From assembly GCA_023053545.1 (NCBI GenBank), contig JAKZAN010000062.1, positions 62,001 to 126,000 of the forward strand: a stretch of 64,000 nucleotides of DNA, read 5' to 3'. Below the pieces are notes generated by a model. The model ran no database searches, had not been told where the DNA came from, and worked only from the letters and a program-made list of their open reading frames with translations. The stretch comes from Lepidurus packardi (taxonomy: Eukaryota; Arthropoda; Branchiopoda; Notostraca; Triopsidae). A program made the translations under genes and the position numbers. This document shows positions 25,490 to 34,316 of this stretch, one piece after another (positions within the stretch are counted from its first letter, which is position 1; the number at the start of each line of letters is the position of its first letter).

Positions 25490-25582
25490 GTTTTGAAGGT
25501 TTGGAAGCGAATGGTGTGAAGATGGGCACGAACCGATGATAATACAGGAACGATCTTGTGGCGCGTTAAAAGGAGACCATTA

Positions 25583-26515
25583 TCACTTCGTTAGTAACGC
25601 AGTTCGTTGAGCGATTAATTCTAATAATTTTTCTTTCTGATCTTTCGGAAGAAAGCTATTTTCAATCCACCAGAAAGCACTGGCGATCCTTTTAGAAAAA
25701 GTTTGATAAGTGTTATTAATCTGCTTCTCGGTAAGTGTTAAGCTAGCTCCTAAAATGTCAAAATCTTTTTTTGCAAGTCTATTTTTTCTTCCATTTAGTG
25801 TTAAGCTCATTTGCTCCGGCTCATCACTTATTACTAAAAATGTACTTACCAAGTCATATGCAGGGCTTATTAAGAATTGCCCATCATTGGTTTCTAGCAT
25901 TGAAAAATTTTTTAAATGCATATCTGCGTTTCCAGTTATGAAACTAAAAACAATGATTTCAAAAAATCTTACCGAATCTAATCCTAGTTGAGTTGAATAC
26001 CGCCGGATAATTTTTCCTGTTTTTTCATAACTGCCACGATATTTATGCTCCGTCAGTGTTTCAGTTAGTTGACATAAATCTTCGCAGGCTAATTTTTTAT
26101 CTCCAAGACGTTCGAACCTTTTTGTTAAATAAGCAAGTTGGCCACTAGGCAGGCGTATCAATCCATGTTGTGCAGTTTCTATGCCAAAGTGATTCGCTAG
26201 ATGCATACATAAATCTTCATTTTCAGGTAAGGCTTCAAATGTTTCGCTTTGAGGCTTGATTATATAATTACTTTTAGTGTCAATAAGCGTAAATTTCATA
26301 TTCTTTTTACTTTCCTCCAGCCATAAACTCAATTTTGGCTGAACACCAGTAATTGCCGCATTGGCATCTACTATTTCCTTTGCGTATACCGAAAGTCTTT
26401 TTTCATCTATATCTATTAAAGGCATTTCCTTAATCCCAAATGCATGATAAATGCATTTGGAATGGTAGTCAATTTCATCGTGGCGGAGTTCTTTATAGCA
26501 GATTAAGCAATTCAT
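25583..26515 (-). CDS. HipT-like serine/threonine kinase toxin (HipA C-terminal domain)
   Basis: The protein has 310 residues. An N-terminal zinc-knuckle-like segment (CLIC...H.KC, residues 3-21) precedes the HipA kinase. The Gly-rich/ejection loop is AITGVQPK (54-61), the catalytic segment is GNADMHLKN (195-203, Asp198 and Asn203), and the metal-binding Asp lies in SPAYD (Asp221). All key kinase residues are present. HipA-type kinases phosphorylate aminoacyl-tRNA synthetases and arrest growth. The HipA N-subdomain 1 is missing here and is encoded by the separate upstream gene, as in the tripartite HipBST systems. It overlaps that gene by 4 bp. Confidence 0.88.
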   Translation of the reverse strand: MNCLICYKELRHDEIDYHSKCIYHAFGIKEMPLIDIDEKRLSVYAKEIVDANAAITGVQPKLSLWLEESKKNMKFTLIDTKSNYIIKPQSETFEALPENEDLCMHLANHFGIETAQHGLIRLPSGQLAYLTKRFERLGDKKLACEDLCQLTETLTEHKYRGSYEKTGKIIRRYSTQLGLDSVRFFEIIVFSFITGNADMHLKNFSMLETNDGQFLISPAYDLVSTFLVISDEPEQMSLTLNGRKNRLAKKDFDILGASLTLTEKQINNTYQTFSKRIASAFWWIENSFLPKDQKEKLLELIAQRTALLTK

Positions 26516-26832
26516 TTTTTGTCAGTTATAATACTTATGTCTCCAATACAATCCTTGCACAATTTTAATAGCAAACCCATTCGATCTCTTGGGTTAAGTT
26601 TCCAATTATCGATAGCAATTTCTAATAGCCAACCCTCGGGAATTAATCCATCAAAAAAAGGAATCATATTAGCATCCGTGTAAAACTCTTCTCGTATCGG
26701 CAAAGTTTTACTCACAGCTCCATATTTTGGATTGTCAAGATAGTTTTTTTCATATTGAAAAAAGTATCCTTCATCATTCTCCCAAATTTTACCCGCTAAT
26801 AGATCTTTTTTATATACAAGTCCTCTCTTCAT
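26512..26832 (-). CDS. HipS-like small protein (HipA N-terminal subdomain 1)
   Basis: The protein has 106 residues: LVYKKDLLAGKIWENDEGYFFQY, FFDGLIPEGWLLE and DRMGLLLKLCKDCIGDISI, the pattern of the N-terminal subdomain of HipA. In E. coli HipBST the separate HipS, rather than HipB, is the antitoxin that blocks the kinase. The length (HipS about 100) and the gene order hipB-hipS-hipT match. It starts 8 bp after hipB and its stop overlaps the kinase start by 4 bp. Confidence 0.87.
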   Translation of the reverse strand: MKRGLVYKKDLLAGKIWENDEGYFFQYEKNYLDNPKYGAVSKTLPIREEFYTDANMIPFFDGLIPEGWLLEIAIDNWKLNPRDRMGLLLKLCKDCIGDISIITDKK

Positions 26833-26840
26833 TAGTTTGT

Positions 26841-27272
26841 TTATTGATTCTCAATTTCTTGAATATCATTGTGTAAAATCACCTCAAGATTTGCTACATT
26901 TAGTTTTTGTTGGTATTTTATGGTATTCGTACTTGGAACAAATTGCCATGCAGTAATTTTACCTTCGTAAGTATCAAAAATTTCTCTGGTAATAATTCCA
27001 TACTTAATCACTCTATTTTTTAGAATGACTTTTACCGGTTTATTTAAGTAATTCCAGAAAATGCTATAAGGATCCAAACCTTGCTTTCCAGGAATTAATT
27101 CAAATCCAAATAGCGTAAGTACTTGTTCTACTTTATCCAATTGTAGGGTTTTTTTCCCTTGTTCAAGTTCTCGAATAAATCGAATTCCTACACCGGCTTT
27201 TATAGACAAGTCTTCTTGGGTGAACCCTGCCTTTTTTCTATGATATTTTAAAAACGTAGATAGATTATTCAT
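26841..27272 (-). CDS. HipB-like XRE repressor with C-terminal extension
   Basis: The protein has 143 residues. The helix-turn-helix occupies residues 1-65 (FLKYHRKKAGFTQEDLSIKA, then VGIRFIRELEQGKKTLQLDKVEQVLTLFG). About 75 residues follow that are not part of a usual HipB: DPYSIFWNYLNKPVKVILKN and KITAWQFVPSTN, a compact beta-rich domain. HipB normally represses its operon and helps neutralise the kinase. Three operator-like repeats lie directly upstream. First gene of the tripartite locus. Confidence 0.85.
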   Translation of the reverse strand: MNNLSTFLKYHRKKAGFTQEDLSIKAGVGIRFIRELEQGKKTLQLDKVEQVLTLFGFELIPGKQGLDPYSIFWNYLNKPVKVILKNRVIKYGIITREIFDTYEGKITAWQFVPSTNTIKYQQKLNVANLEVILHNDIQEIENQ

Positions 27273-27278
27273 TACTTA

Positions 27279-27372
27279 TACCTTTACGGGTACAAATATA
27301 TGAATATTCATCTAAATATTACCGATCGGGTATAATTTAACTGTATCTATCCAAAAAAAGCCTTTACGGGTA
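27279..27372 (-). promoter_or_regulatory. Triple operator-like repeats upstream of hipB
   Basis: Three sites share TACC-N(5-6)-GGTA or a close form. They are TACC-TTTACG-GGTA (27279-27292), TACC-GATCG-GGTA (27320-27332) and GCC-TTTACG-GGTA (27360-27372). Their starts are 41 and 40 bp apart, about four helical turns, which would put repressor dimers on one face. The first ends 7 bp from the hipB start codon. Confidence 0.6.
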
Positions 27373-27542
27373 TAAAATTAATAGAATATAAGATGAGTTT
27401 TGAAAGACATACTACAAGCAGCACTTTTAAAATATCACCGCCTTGCTTGTTAATTTTCTTAACAGGCAGCAATAATTCTCTGCTCAAAGTACCTTTTTCT
27501 AAACTATCTGATATTTGGAAAATTTTGATCTTACCTAGAAAC

Positions 27543-27625
27543 CCCTAGCCCAGATGGAAGCGGCATCCTTTTTTGCGTAGTTTACGAAGCAAAAAAGATA
27601 GAGCGGACAGCTGGAAATAGCTCCA
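27543..27625 (+). repeat. Dispersed hairpin element, copy 4
   Basis: Bounded by CCCCTAGCCCAGATGG and GACAGCTGGAAATAGCTCC. The core hairpin is TTTTTTGC.GTAGTTTAC..GCAAAAAA. It lies between the hip locus and ricT. Confidence 0.75.
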
Positions 27626-27753
27626 AAAACCGAAGAATATATTGAAAAATGTTAATTGCGTTTGGTTGATTGTGGTTTATTAATTATAATTTATCTTTAC
27701 GCTCAAAACTTATTACGAATTTAAGTCGGGCTAGACGCGACACTCTATATATT

Positions 27754-29070
27754 ATGGCATGTACAAGTTGTTCAACCTCAGATGGTGGCGCACCAAAAGG
27801 TTGTAAAAATAATGGCACTTGCGGCACAGATAGCTGCAACAAGCTGACGGTTTTTGATTGGCTTTCTAACATGAGTTTGCCTAATGGCGAAGCGCCTTTT
27901 GATTGCGTGGAAGTGCGTTTCAAGAACGGCCGTAAGGAATTTTACCGCAATACTGAACAGCTGTCGCTAAGCATTGGCGACATTATCGCGGTTGAAGCCA
28001 GTCCGGGACACGACATCGGGATTGTGACGCTTACGGGTGAATTGGTGAAAATCCAAATGAAGAAAAAAGGGGTGAATCACAAGAGCAGTGAAATTGCTAA
28101 GATTTACCGAAAAGCTTCTCAAAAAGACATCGACATTTGGTCGAATGCAAGAGATAAAGAAGATAAAATGAAGGTGCGAGCACGCGAATTGGCGATTGCT
28201 TTGAAGCTTCAGATGAAGATTTCGGATATTGAATTTCAGGGCGATGGATCGAAAGCGACGTTTTATTATACGGCGGAAGATCGGATCGACTTTAGACAAT
28301 TGATTAAGGAATTTGCACGCGAATTTAGCACGCGAATCGAAATGAAGCAGGTTGGTTTCCGCCAGGAAGCTTCTCGATTGGGCGGTATTGGTTCTTGCGG
28401 ACGTGAATTGTGTTGCTCAACTTGGCTAACAGATTTTAGAAGCGTGAACACATCGGCCGCACGTTACCAGCAATTGTCGTTGAACCCGCAGAAATTAGCC
28501 GGTCAGTGTGGAAAACTGAAGTGCTGCTTGAACTATGAATTGGATACGTACATGGATGCGCTGCAGGGTTTTCCGAGTTATGAAACGAAATTAGTAACCG
28601 AAAAAGGTGATGCAATTTGCCAGAAACAAGATATTTTTAAGGGCTTGATGTGGTTTGCGTATACCAACAATTTCGCGAATTGGCACGTATTGAAAATCGA
28701 GCAAGTGAAGGAGATTATCGCAGAAAATAAGGAAAAACGGAAGGTTTCTGCTTTGGAAGATTATGCGTTAGAAATTACCGCTGAGCCGGAGAAAGACTTT
28801 AACAACGCAATGGGACAAGAGAGTCTTACGCGATTCGACCAGCCAAAGCGCAAAAAGAAGCCAGCCAAAAAGCGCGTGCCAGGTGCTGAGCCTGCACAAG
28901 CAAAAGAAGGCGGCAACAGGCCTGCAATTTCCAACAAAAAGCCCGGAGAAGGCAACAACCGCCGTCAAGGAGATGGAAATCGCAAACCCGATGCAAACAA
29001 AAAACCAGACGGTCCGAGACCAGCTGCAAATAAAATTATACCTGTAAATCGCAATGAACCTAAAGACTAG
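27754..29070 (+). CDS. ricT: RicT family protein (PSP1 domain, Fe-S complex subunit)
   Basis: The protein has 438 residues from ATG 27754 (MACTSCSTSD); the longer upstream frame lacks a plausible start. The N-terminus is Cys-rich. The PSP1 domain (about 190-280) has SRLGGIGSCGRELCCSTWL and LAGQCGKLKCCLNYE, the cysteine clusters that bind iron-sulfur in the RicA-RicF-RicT complex. In Bacillus that complex affects RNA processing with RNase Y. The C-terminal 70 residues are a low-complexity Lys/Pro/Asn/Gly tail (KRKKKPAKKRVPGAE), probably disordered. It overlaps gldH by 17 bp, a pairing common in Flavobacteria. Confidence 0.92.
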   Translation: MACTSCSTSDGGAPKGCKNNGTCGTDSCNKLTVFDWLSNMSLPNGEAPFDCVEVRFKNGRKEFYRNTEQLSLSIGDIIAVEASPGHDIGIVTLTGELVKIQMKKKGVNHKSSEIAKIYRKASQKDIDIWSNARDKEDKMKVRARELAIALKLQMKISDIEFQGDGSKATFYYTAEDRIDFRQLIKEFAREFSTRIEMKQVGFRQEASRLGGIGSCGRELCCSTWLTDFRSVNTSAARYQQLSLNPQKLAGQCGKLKCCLNYELDTYMDALQGFPSYETKLVTEKGDAICQKQDIFKGLMWFAYTNNFANWHVLKIEQVKEIIAENKEKRKVSALEDYALEITAEPEKDFNNAMGQESLTRFDQPKRKKKPAKKRVPGAEPAQAKEGGNRPAISNKKPGEGNNRRQGDGNRKPDANKKPDGPRPAANKIIPVNRNEPKD

Positions 29071-29536
29071 TTTAGTTTTAATTATTCTTGTGCTTTGCTT
29101 CGCGTCGTGCGACAAAACAAGGGTTTTTGACCAATACAAATCGGTTGGCACCTCGTGGCACAAGGACACGATTGTTTCGTTTGAACTGCCAGAAATGGAT
29201 ACCATTCAGCCGTACAATTTGTTCGTAAACGTGCGCAGCAACAACGATTACGCTTTCAATAATATGTTTTTGATTGTATCATTGGATTTTCCAGACGGTA
29301 TGACGAAAGTTGATACGCTTGAATATGAAATGGCTGATGCCGACGGTAATTTACTTGGCAACGGATTTTCAGACATAAAAGAAAGTAAACTGTACTACAA
29401 AGAGCGGGTTCGGTTTAAGAAAGGTTTGCATAAAGTGCACATTCGCCAAGCGGTTCGAGAAAATGGCAAAGTGACTGGTGTAGAGGCTTTAAAAGGCATA
29501 AGTGACGTAGGATTTAGAGTGGAATCATTAGAATAA
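29054..29536 (+). CDS. gldH: Gliding motility lipoprotein GldH
   Basis: The protein (160 residues) has a lipoprotein signal peptide with the lipobox around FASCDKTRVF. After it comes the GldH fold: KDTIVSFELPEMDTIQPYNL, NLFVNVRSNNDYAFNNMFLI and KGISDVGFRVE at the end. GldH is needed for gliding in Flavobacterium johnsoniae and is linked to the GldK-N/SprAET type IX machinery; its exact role is unclear. It starts inside the ricT 3' end (17-bp overlap) and is followed 10 bp later by the penicillin-binding protein gene. Confidence 0.92.
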   Translation: MNLKTSLVLIILVLCFASCDKTRVFDQYKSVGTSWHKDTIVSFELPEMDTIQPYNLFVNVRSNNDYAFNNMFLIVSLDFPDGMTKVDTLEYEMADADGNLLGNGFSDIKESKLYYKERVRFKKGLHKVHIRQAVRENGKVTGVEALKGISDVGFRVESLE

Positions 29537-29546
29537 TTTAGAACAC

Positions 29547-31838
29547 ATGGCTCAGAAAAGAAATCAATCCGAAAAGGATTTGAGATATTATAGAAAGAAA
29601 TTTTGGCGCGTATTTTTTAGTGCGTTAGCCTTCGTGTTGGTTTTTTTCCTTTTTGCCTCTTGGGGACTGCTGGGCTCGATGCCTTCATTTGAGGATTTGG
29701 AAAATCCAGATTCCAAACTTGCTACCGAAATTATTTCCAGTGATGGCGTTACGATTGGGAAATTCTACAATGAAAACAGGACTTCTATCAAGTACGGGGA
29801 TTTGCCTAAACACTTAATTGATGCCTTAGTTTCAACAGAAGACGAGCGTTTTTATGACCATTCAGGGATTGATTTCCGACGCACAACATCGGCTATGCTG
29901 AGTTTGGGAACCCGTGGCGGTGCAAGTACAATTACGCAGCAATTGGCGAAATTACTGTTCCATGGAGAAGGTTCTAAATTTATCTTGTTCCGCGTTGCAC
30001 AGAAGGCGAAAGAATGGATTATTGCAACTAGATTAGAGCGCCAATACACCAAAAATGAGATTTTGGCAATGTATCTGAACAAAGCAGATTTTGTGAATAC
30101 AGCCGTTGGTATAAGATCTGCCGCAAAAGTATACTTCGGCAAAGAACCACGAGACTTGACTATTGATGAATCTGCATTGCTAGTTGGAATGCTAAACAAC
30201 CCTTCACTTTTCAATCCAATTAGGCGTCCAGAACGCGCCTTAGCACGCCGAAATGTCGTGCTGAAGCAGATGGCACGCAACGGATTTTTGACAGACCAAC
30301 AGAAAGAATCGCATCAGCAGAAACCAATTGTATTGGATTTTCACCCTGAAAGTCATGTTGATGGCACGGCGACCTACTTCCGCGAATATTTACGTGACTA
30401 CATGAAAACGTGGATTAGAGACAACAAAAAACCAGACGGATCAGATTATGATTTGTACCGCGACGGACTAAAAATTTACACCACAATCGATTCAAGAATG
30501 CAATTGCACGCAGAAGATGCTGTTACAAAACATCTTTCCAACTTGCAAAAGCAATTCTTTATAGATCAGAAAGCCAATAAAAATGCTCCTTTTGTAAAGT
30601 TAAACCAGGACGAAACAGACCGCCTTTTGATGCAGGCCATGAAAAATTCTGATCGCTGGAAACAACTCGCTGCCCAAGACAAAAGCGATGATGAAATAGT
30701 CGAATCCTTTAGTCGCAAGACCAAAATGACTGTGTTTACGTGGAAGGGCGAGCGCGATACGGTGATGACCCCAATGGATTCGATTCGCTATTACAAGCAT
30801 TTCTTGCAAACTGGTGTTATGGCGATGGAGCCAAGAACAGGCCACATTAAAGCTTGGGTTGGTGGTATCAATTATAAATATTTTCAATACGACCACGTTG
30901 GGCAAGGCGCGAGGCAAGTGGGTTCAACCTTTAAGCCGTTCGTATACGCTGCGGCAATAGAGCAACTCAATATGTCGCCATGCGACTCTATTATCGATGC
31001 GCCATTCACCATCCCACGAGGGCGTCACAATGTTACGGCCGACTGGTCTCCGAATAATTCAGACCGAGAATTTCGAGGAATGGTAACGCTAAAAAGAGCG
31101 TTGGCATTATCCATTAATACCGTTTCAGCTAAATTAATCGACAAAGTTGGGCCCGCAGCGGTCGTTGAACTGACACACAAACTTGGCGTGAAATCTGAAA
31201 TCCCCGCGCAGCCTTCTATTGCGTTAGGCGCAGTTGAAATTACGGTGAAAGACATGGTTGCTGCCTACAGCACTTTTGCGAATCAAGGCATTTATATGAA
31301 GCCTGTTTTCATCACTAAAATAGAGGATAAAAACGGCGTTTCTTTGTATGAGTCCGTTCCTGAATCACACGACGTACTTAATAAAGACATCGCTTTTGCT
31401 GTTATAAAATTACTTGAAGGCGTAACTGAAAGCGGCTCTGGCGCGCGATTGCGAACGCAAGGTGGCGGAAACGGCTACGAGCGCGTAACGGGTTATCCGT
31501 ATGTGTTTACAAATCCGATTGCTGGAAAAACTGGAACATCTCAAAACCAATCAGACGGCTGGTTTGTGGGCATGGTGCCAAATTTAGTCACAGGCGTTTG
31601 GGTTGGAAATGAGGACAGATCCGCACGATTCAGAAGCATTACATACGGACAAGGCGCAACCGCAGCTTTGCCAATTTGGGGTATGTTTATGAAAAGTTGC
31701 TATAATGATAAAGATTTAAACGTGTCTAAAGAAGCCTTCGAACGACCAGCTAACTTGTCGATAAAAGTTGACTGTTGGGCGCCGAAAGTAAAAGACACAA
31801 CTGAAACCGAACAAAGCACAGACGAATTTTCACTTTAA
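29547..31838 (+). CDS. Class A penicillin-binding protein (PBP1A type)
   Basis: This 763-residue bifunctional cell-wall synthase has a membrane anchor at about residues 21-43. A GT51 glycosyltransferase domain follows, with the catalytic Glu in STEDERFYDHSGID, then RGGASTITQQLAKLL and EWIIATRLERQYTKNEIL. The transpeptidase domain has SxxK in RQVGSTFKPFVYAAA (Ser near 462), an S-x-N in LSINT and KTGTS (near 661). It polymerises and crosslinks peptidoglycan at the periplasmic face. Complete and of normal length. It is third in the ricT-gldH-PBP run. Confidence 0.95.
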   Translation: MAQKRNQSEKDLRYYRKKFWRVFFSALAFVLVFFLFASWGLLGSMPSFEDLENPDSKLATEIISSDGVTIGKFYNENRTSIKYGDLPKHLIDALVSTEDERFYDHSGIDFRRTTSAMLSLGTRGGASTITQQLAKLLFHGEGSKFILFRVAQKAKEWIIATRLERQYTKNEILAMYLNKADFVNTAVGIRSAAKVYFGKEPRDLTIDESALLVGMLNNPSLFNPIRRPERALARRNVVLKQMARNGFLTDQQKESHQQKPIVLDFHPESHVDGTATYFREYLRDYMKTWIRDNKKPDGSDYDLYRDGLKIYTTIDSRMQLHAEDAVTKHLSNLQKQFFIDQKANKNAPFVKLNQDETDRLLMQAMKNSDRWKQLAAQDKSDDEIVESFSRKTKMTVFTWKGERDTVMTPMDSIRYYKHFLQTGVMAMEPRTGHIKAWVGGINYKYFQYDHVGQGARQVGSTFKPFVYAAAIEQLNMSPCDSIIDAPFTIPRGRHNVTADWSPNNSDREFRGMVTLKRALALSINTVSAKLIDKVGPAAVVELTHKLGVKSEIPAQPSIALGAVEITVKDMVAAYSTFANQGIYMKPVFITKIEDKNGVSLYESVPESHDVLNKDIAFAVIKLLEGVTESGSGARLRTQGGGNGYERVTGYPYVFTNPIAGKTGTSQNQSDGWFVGMVPNLVTGVWVGNEDRSARFRSITYGQGATAALPIWGMFMKSCYNDKDLNVSKEAFERPANLSIKVDCWAPKVKDTTETEQSTDEFSL

Positions 31839-31844
31839 AATAGT

Positions 31845-31879
31845 ATTGCTCCGTTACATCAAAGTTGCGGAGCAATTTT
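31845..31879 (+). terminator. Terminator of the ricT-gldH-PBP run
   Basis: ATTGCTCCG and CGGAGCAAT form a perfect 9-bp stem around a 14-nt loop, followed by TTT. It lies 7 bp past the stop. The T run is short, so termination may be partial. Confidence 0.6.
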
Positions 31880-31892
31880 AATTATAACTATT

Positions 31893-32591
31893 ATGATCAA
31901 CAAAAAAGTAAACTCCGTAGCCGAAGCACTTCAAGGCGTCGAAGACGGAATGACCTTAATGCTAGGCGGTTTCGGACTGTGCGGCATACCAGAAAATGCT
32001 ATTGCCGAATTGGTAAAAAAAGGAAAAATGAACCTTACCTGCATTTCAAACAACGCAGGCGTAGACGATTTCGGACTCGGTTTACTATTGCAACAAAAGC
32101 AAGTCAAAAAGATGATTTCATCTTATGTGGGCGAAAATGCAGAATTCGAGCGACAAATGCTATCGGGCGAACTGGAAGTCGAATTAATACCGCAAGGCAC
32201 ATTGGCCGAAAGATGCCGAGCAGCTCAAGCCGGAATTCCTGCATTTTTTACACCCGCAGGTTTCGGAACGGAAGTAGCAGCAGGCAAAGAAGTACGCGAA
32301 TTCAACGGTAAAATGCACATTATGGAACATGCTTTCAAAGCCGATTTTGCAATTGTAAAAGCATGGAAAGGCGACGAAGCAGGAAATCTAATATTCAAAG
32401 GTACAGCACGCAACTTCAATCCGTGCATGGCTGGCGCTGCAAAAATTACAATCGCAGAGGTCGAAGAATTGGTTCCCGTTGGCACTTTAGATCCAAACCA
32501 AATTCATACCCCGGGCATCTTAGTGCAACGCATTTTCCAAGGAGAAAAATTTGAAAAGAGAATCGAGCAAAGAACCGTTAGACAAAGATAA
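31893..32591 (+). CDS. scoA: 3-oxoacid CoA-transferase subunit A
   Basis: The protein (232 residues) is a family I CoA-transferase alpha subunit. It has [19 protein letters not shown] (glycine-rich CoA loop), [45 protein letters not shown] and [23 protein letters not shown]. With subunit B it moves CoA from succinyl-CoA to acetoacetate for ketone-body and amino-acid breakdown. Its last codons run one base before the subunit B start. Confidence 0.93.
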   Translation: MINKKVNSVAEALQGVEDGMTLMLGGFGLCGIPENAIAELVKKGKMNLTCISNNAGVDDFGLGLLLQQKQVKKMISSYVGENAEFERQMLSGELEVELIPQGTLAERCRAAQAGIPAFFTPAGFGTEVAAGKEVREFNGKMHIMEHAFKADFAIVKAWKGDEAGNLIFKGTARNFNPCMAGAAKITIAEVEELVPVGTLDPNQIHTPGILVQRIFQGEKFEKRIEQRTVRQR

Positions 32592-32592
32592 G

Positions 32593-33252
32593 ATGGCACT
32601 AGATAAAAACGACATTGCAAAACGAATTGCACAAGAAGTAAAAGACGGTTTTTTCGTGAACTTGGGAATCGGCATTCCAACGTTGGTTGCAAATTTCGTC
32701 CGCGAAGATATATCAGTTGAGTTTCAAAGTGAAAATGGCGTGCTCGGAATGGGCCCATTTCCGTTTGAAGGGGAAGAAGATGCAGACGTCATCAACGCAG
32801 GAAAACAGACCATTACAACAATGCCAGGCGCCTCATTTTTTGATTCTGCCACAAGTTTTGGAATGATCCGCGGACAACACGTCGATTTGACTATTCTAGG
32901 CGCCATGGAAGTAGCCGAAAATGGTGATATTGCCAACTGGAAAATTCCAGGGAAAATGGTCAAAGGCATGGGCGGCGCAATGGATTTAGTAGCATCTGCC
33001 GAAAACATAATCGTGGCCATGATGCACGTTAATAAAGCCGGCGAATCGAAAATTTTGAAACGCTGCACATTGCCCTTAACAGGCGTTGGCTGTGTCAAAA
33101 AAGTCGTAACTGAATTGGCCGTAATGGAAATCACACCAAGCGGCTTCAAGCTTTTGGAGCGCGCGCCAGGCGTATCAGTCGAACATATCATCGCCTCCAC
33201 CGAAGCCAACCTCATCATCGAAGGTGAAATTCCCGAAATGAACATCGCATAA
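32593..33252 (+). CDS. scoB: 3-oxoacid CoA-transferase subunit B
   Basis: The protein has 219 residues from ATG 32593. The beta subunit carries the catalytic glutamate in the motif SENGVLGMGPFP, with GFFVNLGIGIPTLVANFV before it and GGAMDLVASAENIIVAMMH and LTGVGCVKKVVTELAVMEI after it. The start 1 bp after the subunit A stop matches the 1:1 complex. The pair ends at a terminator. Confidence 0.93.
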   Translation: MALDKNDIAKRIAQEVKDGFFVNLGIGIPTLVANFVREDISVEFQSENGVLGMGPFPFEGEEDADVINAGKQTITTMPGASFFDSATSFGMIRGQHVDLTILGAMEVAENGDIANWKIPGKMVKGMGGAMDLVASAENIIVAMMHVNKAGESKILKRCTLPLTGVGCVKKVVTELAVMEITPSGFKLLERAPGVSVEHIIASTEANLIIEGEIPEMNIA

Positions 33253-33257
33253 ATCCA

Positions 33258-33284
33258 AGCCTGCTTCCAAAGCGGGCTTTTTTT
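33258..33284 (+). terminator. Rho-independent terminator of scoAB
   Basis: AGCCTGCTT and AAGCGGGCT pair with one G-T, loop CC, then seven T residues. Confidence 0.8.
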
Positions 33285-33294
33285 ATGTTTTTTC

Positions 33295-33367
33295 GGGAGC
33301 TATTTCCCGCTTTCGGCTATATCTCGCTTGCTGCGCGCGAGGATACCGCCTCAATCGGGGCTAGGGC
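33295..33367 (-). repeat. Dispersed hairpin element, copy 5
   Basis: In minus orientation, bounded by GGGAGCTATTTCCCGCTTTC and CAATCGGGGCTAGGGC. The core is a GC-rich hairpin CTCGC..TTGCTGCGC..GCGAG. It lies directly beyond the scoAB terminator. Confidence 0.75.
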
Positions 33368-33406
33368 TTTTCACATAAAACGAGGCCTTTGGGTTTAATC
33401 TGCAAT

Positions 33407-34206
33407 CCTGCAAGGTCTTGTTTATGACCTTGCAGGTATAAAAATATTACCAAATTGACACCTACAAGGTTTTGAAAACCTTGTAGGAAAACGAAGCGAC
33501 ATCCACATAAATCCTGCAAGGTCTTTTTTTTGACCTTGTAGGTATAGAAACATGATCCCAAATTGACACCTACAAGGTTTTGAAAACCTTGCAGGAAAAC
33601 GAAGCGACATCCACATAAATCCTGCAAGGTGTTTTTCAGACCTTGTAGGTATAGAAACATGATCCCAAATTGACACCTACAAGGTTTTGAAAACCTTTTA
33701 GAAAAACAAGGCGACCCGCATAAATCCTGCAAGGTCTTTTTTTTGACCTTGTAGGTATAGAAACATGATCCCAAATTGACACCTACAAGGTTTTGAAAAC
33801 CTTGCAGGAAAACAAAGCACCCCCATAATTCCTGCAAGGTTTTTTTTTGACCTTGTAGGTATAAAAAACACCTTCCGAACCAAATTGATAGATACAAGGT
33901 TTTGAAAACTTTACAGGAAAACGAAGCCACCCGCATATAGAAACACCTTCCGAACTAAATTGACACCTACAAGGTTTTGAAAACCTTTTAGAAAAACAAG
34001 GCGACCCGCATAAATCCTGCAAGGTCTTTTTTTTGACCTTGTAGGTATAGAAACATTATCCCAAATTGACACCTACAAGGTTTTGAAAACCTTGCAGGAA
34101 AACGAAGCCACCCGCATAATTCCTGCAAGGCTTTTTTTGACCTTGTAGGTATAAAAACACCTTCCGAACCAAATTGATATCTACAAGGTTTTGAAAACCT
34201 TGCAGG
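33407..34206. repeat. REP/BIME-like palindrome array, left block (15 palindromes)
   Basis: Two palindromes alternate. Type A is CCTACAAGGTTTT / AAAACCTTGCAGG (27 bp). Type B is CCTGCAAGGTC / GACCTTGTAGG around a T-rich loop (28-30 bp). A copies start at 33461, 33569, 33676, 33782, 33891, 33966, 34072 and 34180. B copies start at 33407, 33513, 33621, 33726, 33831, 34016 and 34122. The period is 106-109 bp, except 75 bp between the fifth and sixth A, where the B copy is deleted. Spacers are conserved (ATAGAAACATGATCCCAAAT type). The longest open frames here are repeat translations, not genes. Confidence 0.93.
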
Positions 34207-34316
34207 AAAGCACGATTATAAGCGACTACAAAACCTAATCTAGCATCAGGCTATCGGCTAAAATTAGTTTTCTATGCTCGTGGCAATAGATAAAATTCTC
34301 AACTGTGTCAAACAAT

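Noticed and set aside
31865-32311. Arg/Lys-rich 148-codon frame on the plus strand
   Set aside because: It is an alternate-frame shadow of scoA, whose motifs and coupling to scoB are unambiguous; its composition is biased and start unsupported.
33361-33936. Long open frame (about 190 codons, minus strand) and shorter relatives to 35004
   Set aside because: It is a translation of the palindrome array: the same residue blocks recur every ~36 codons and there is no independent start signal. Not a gene.
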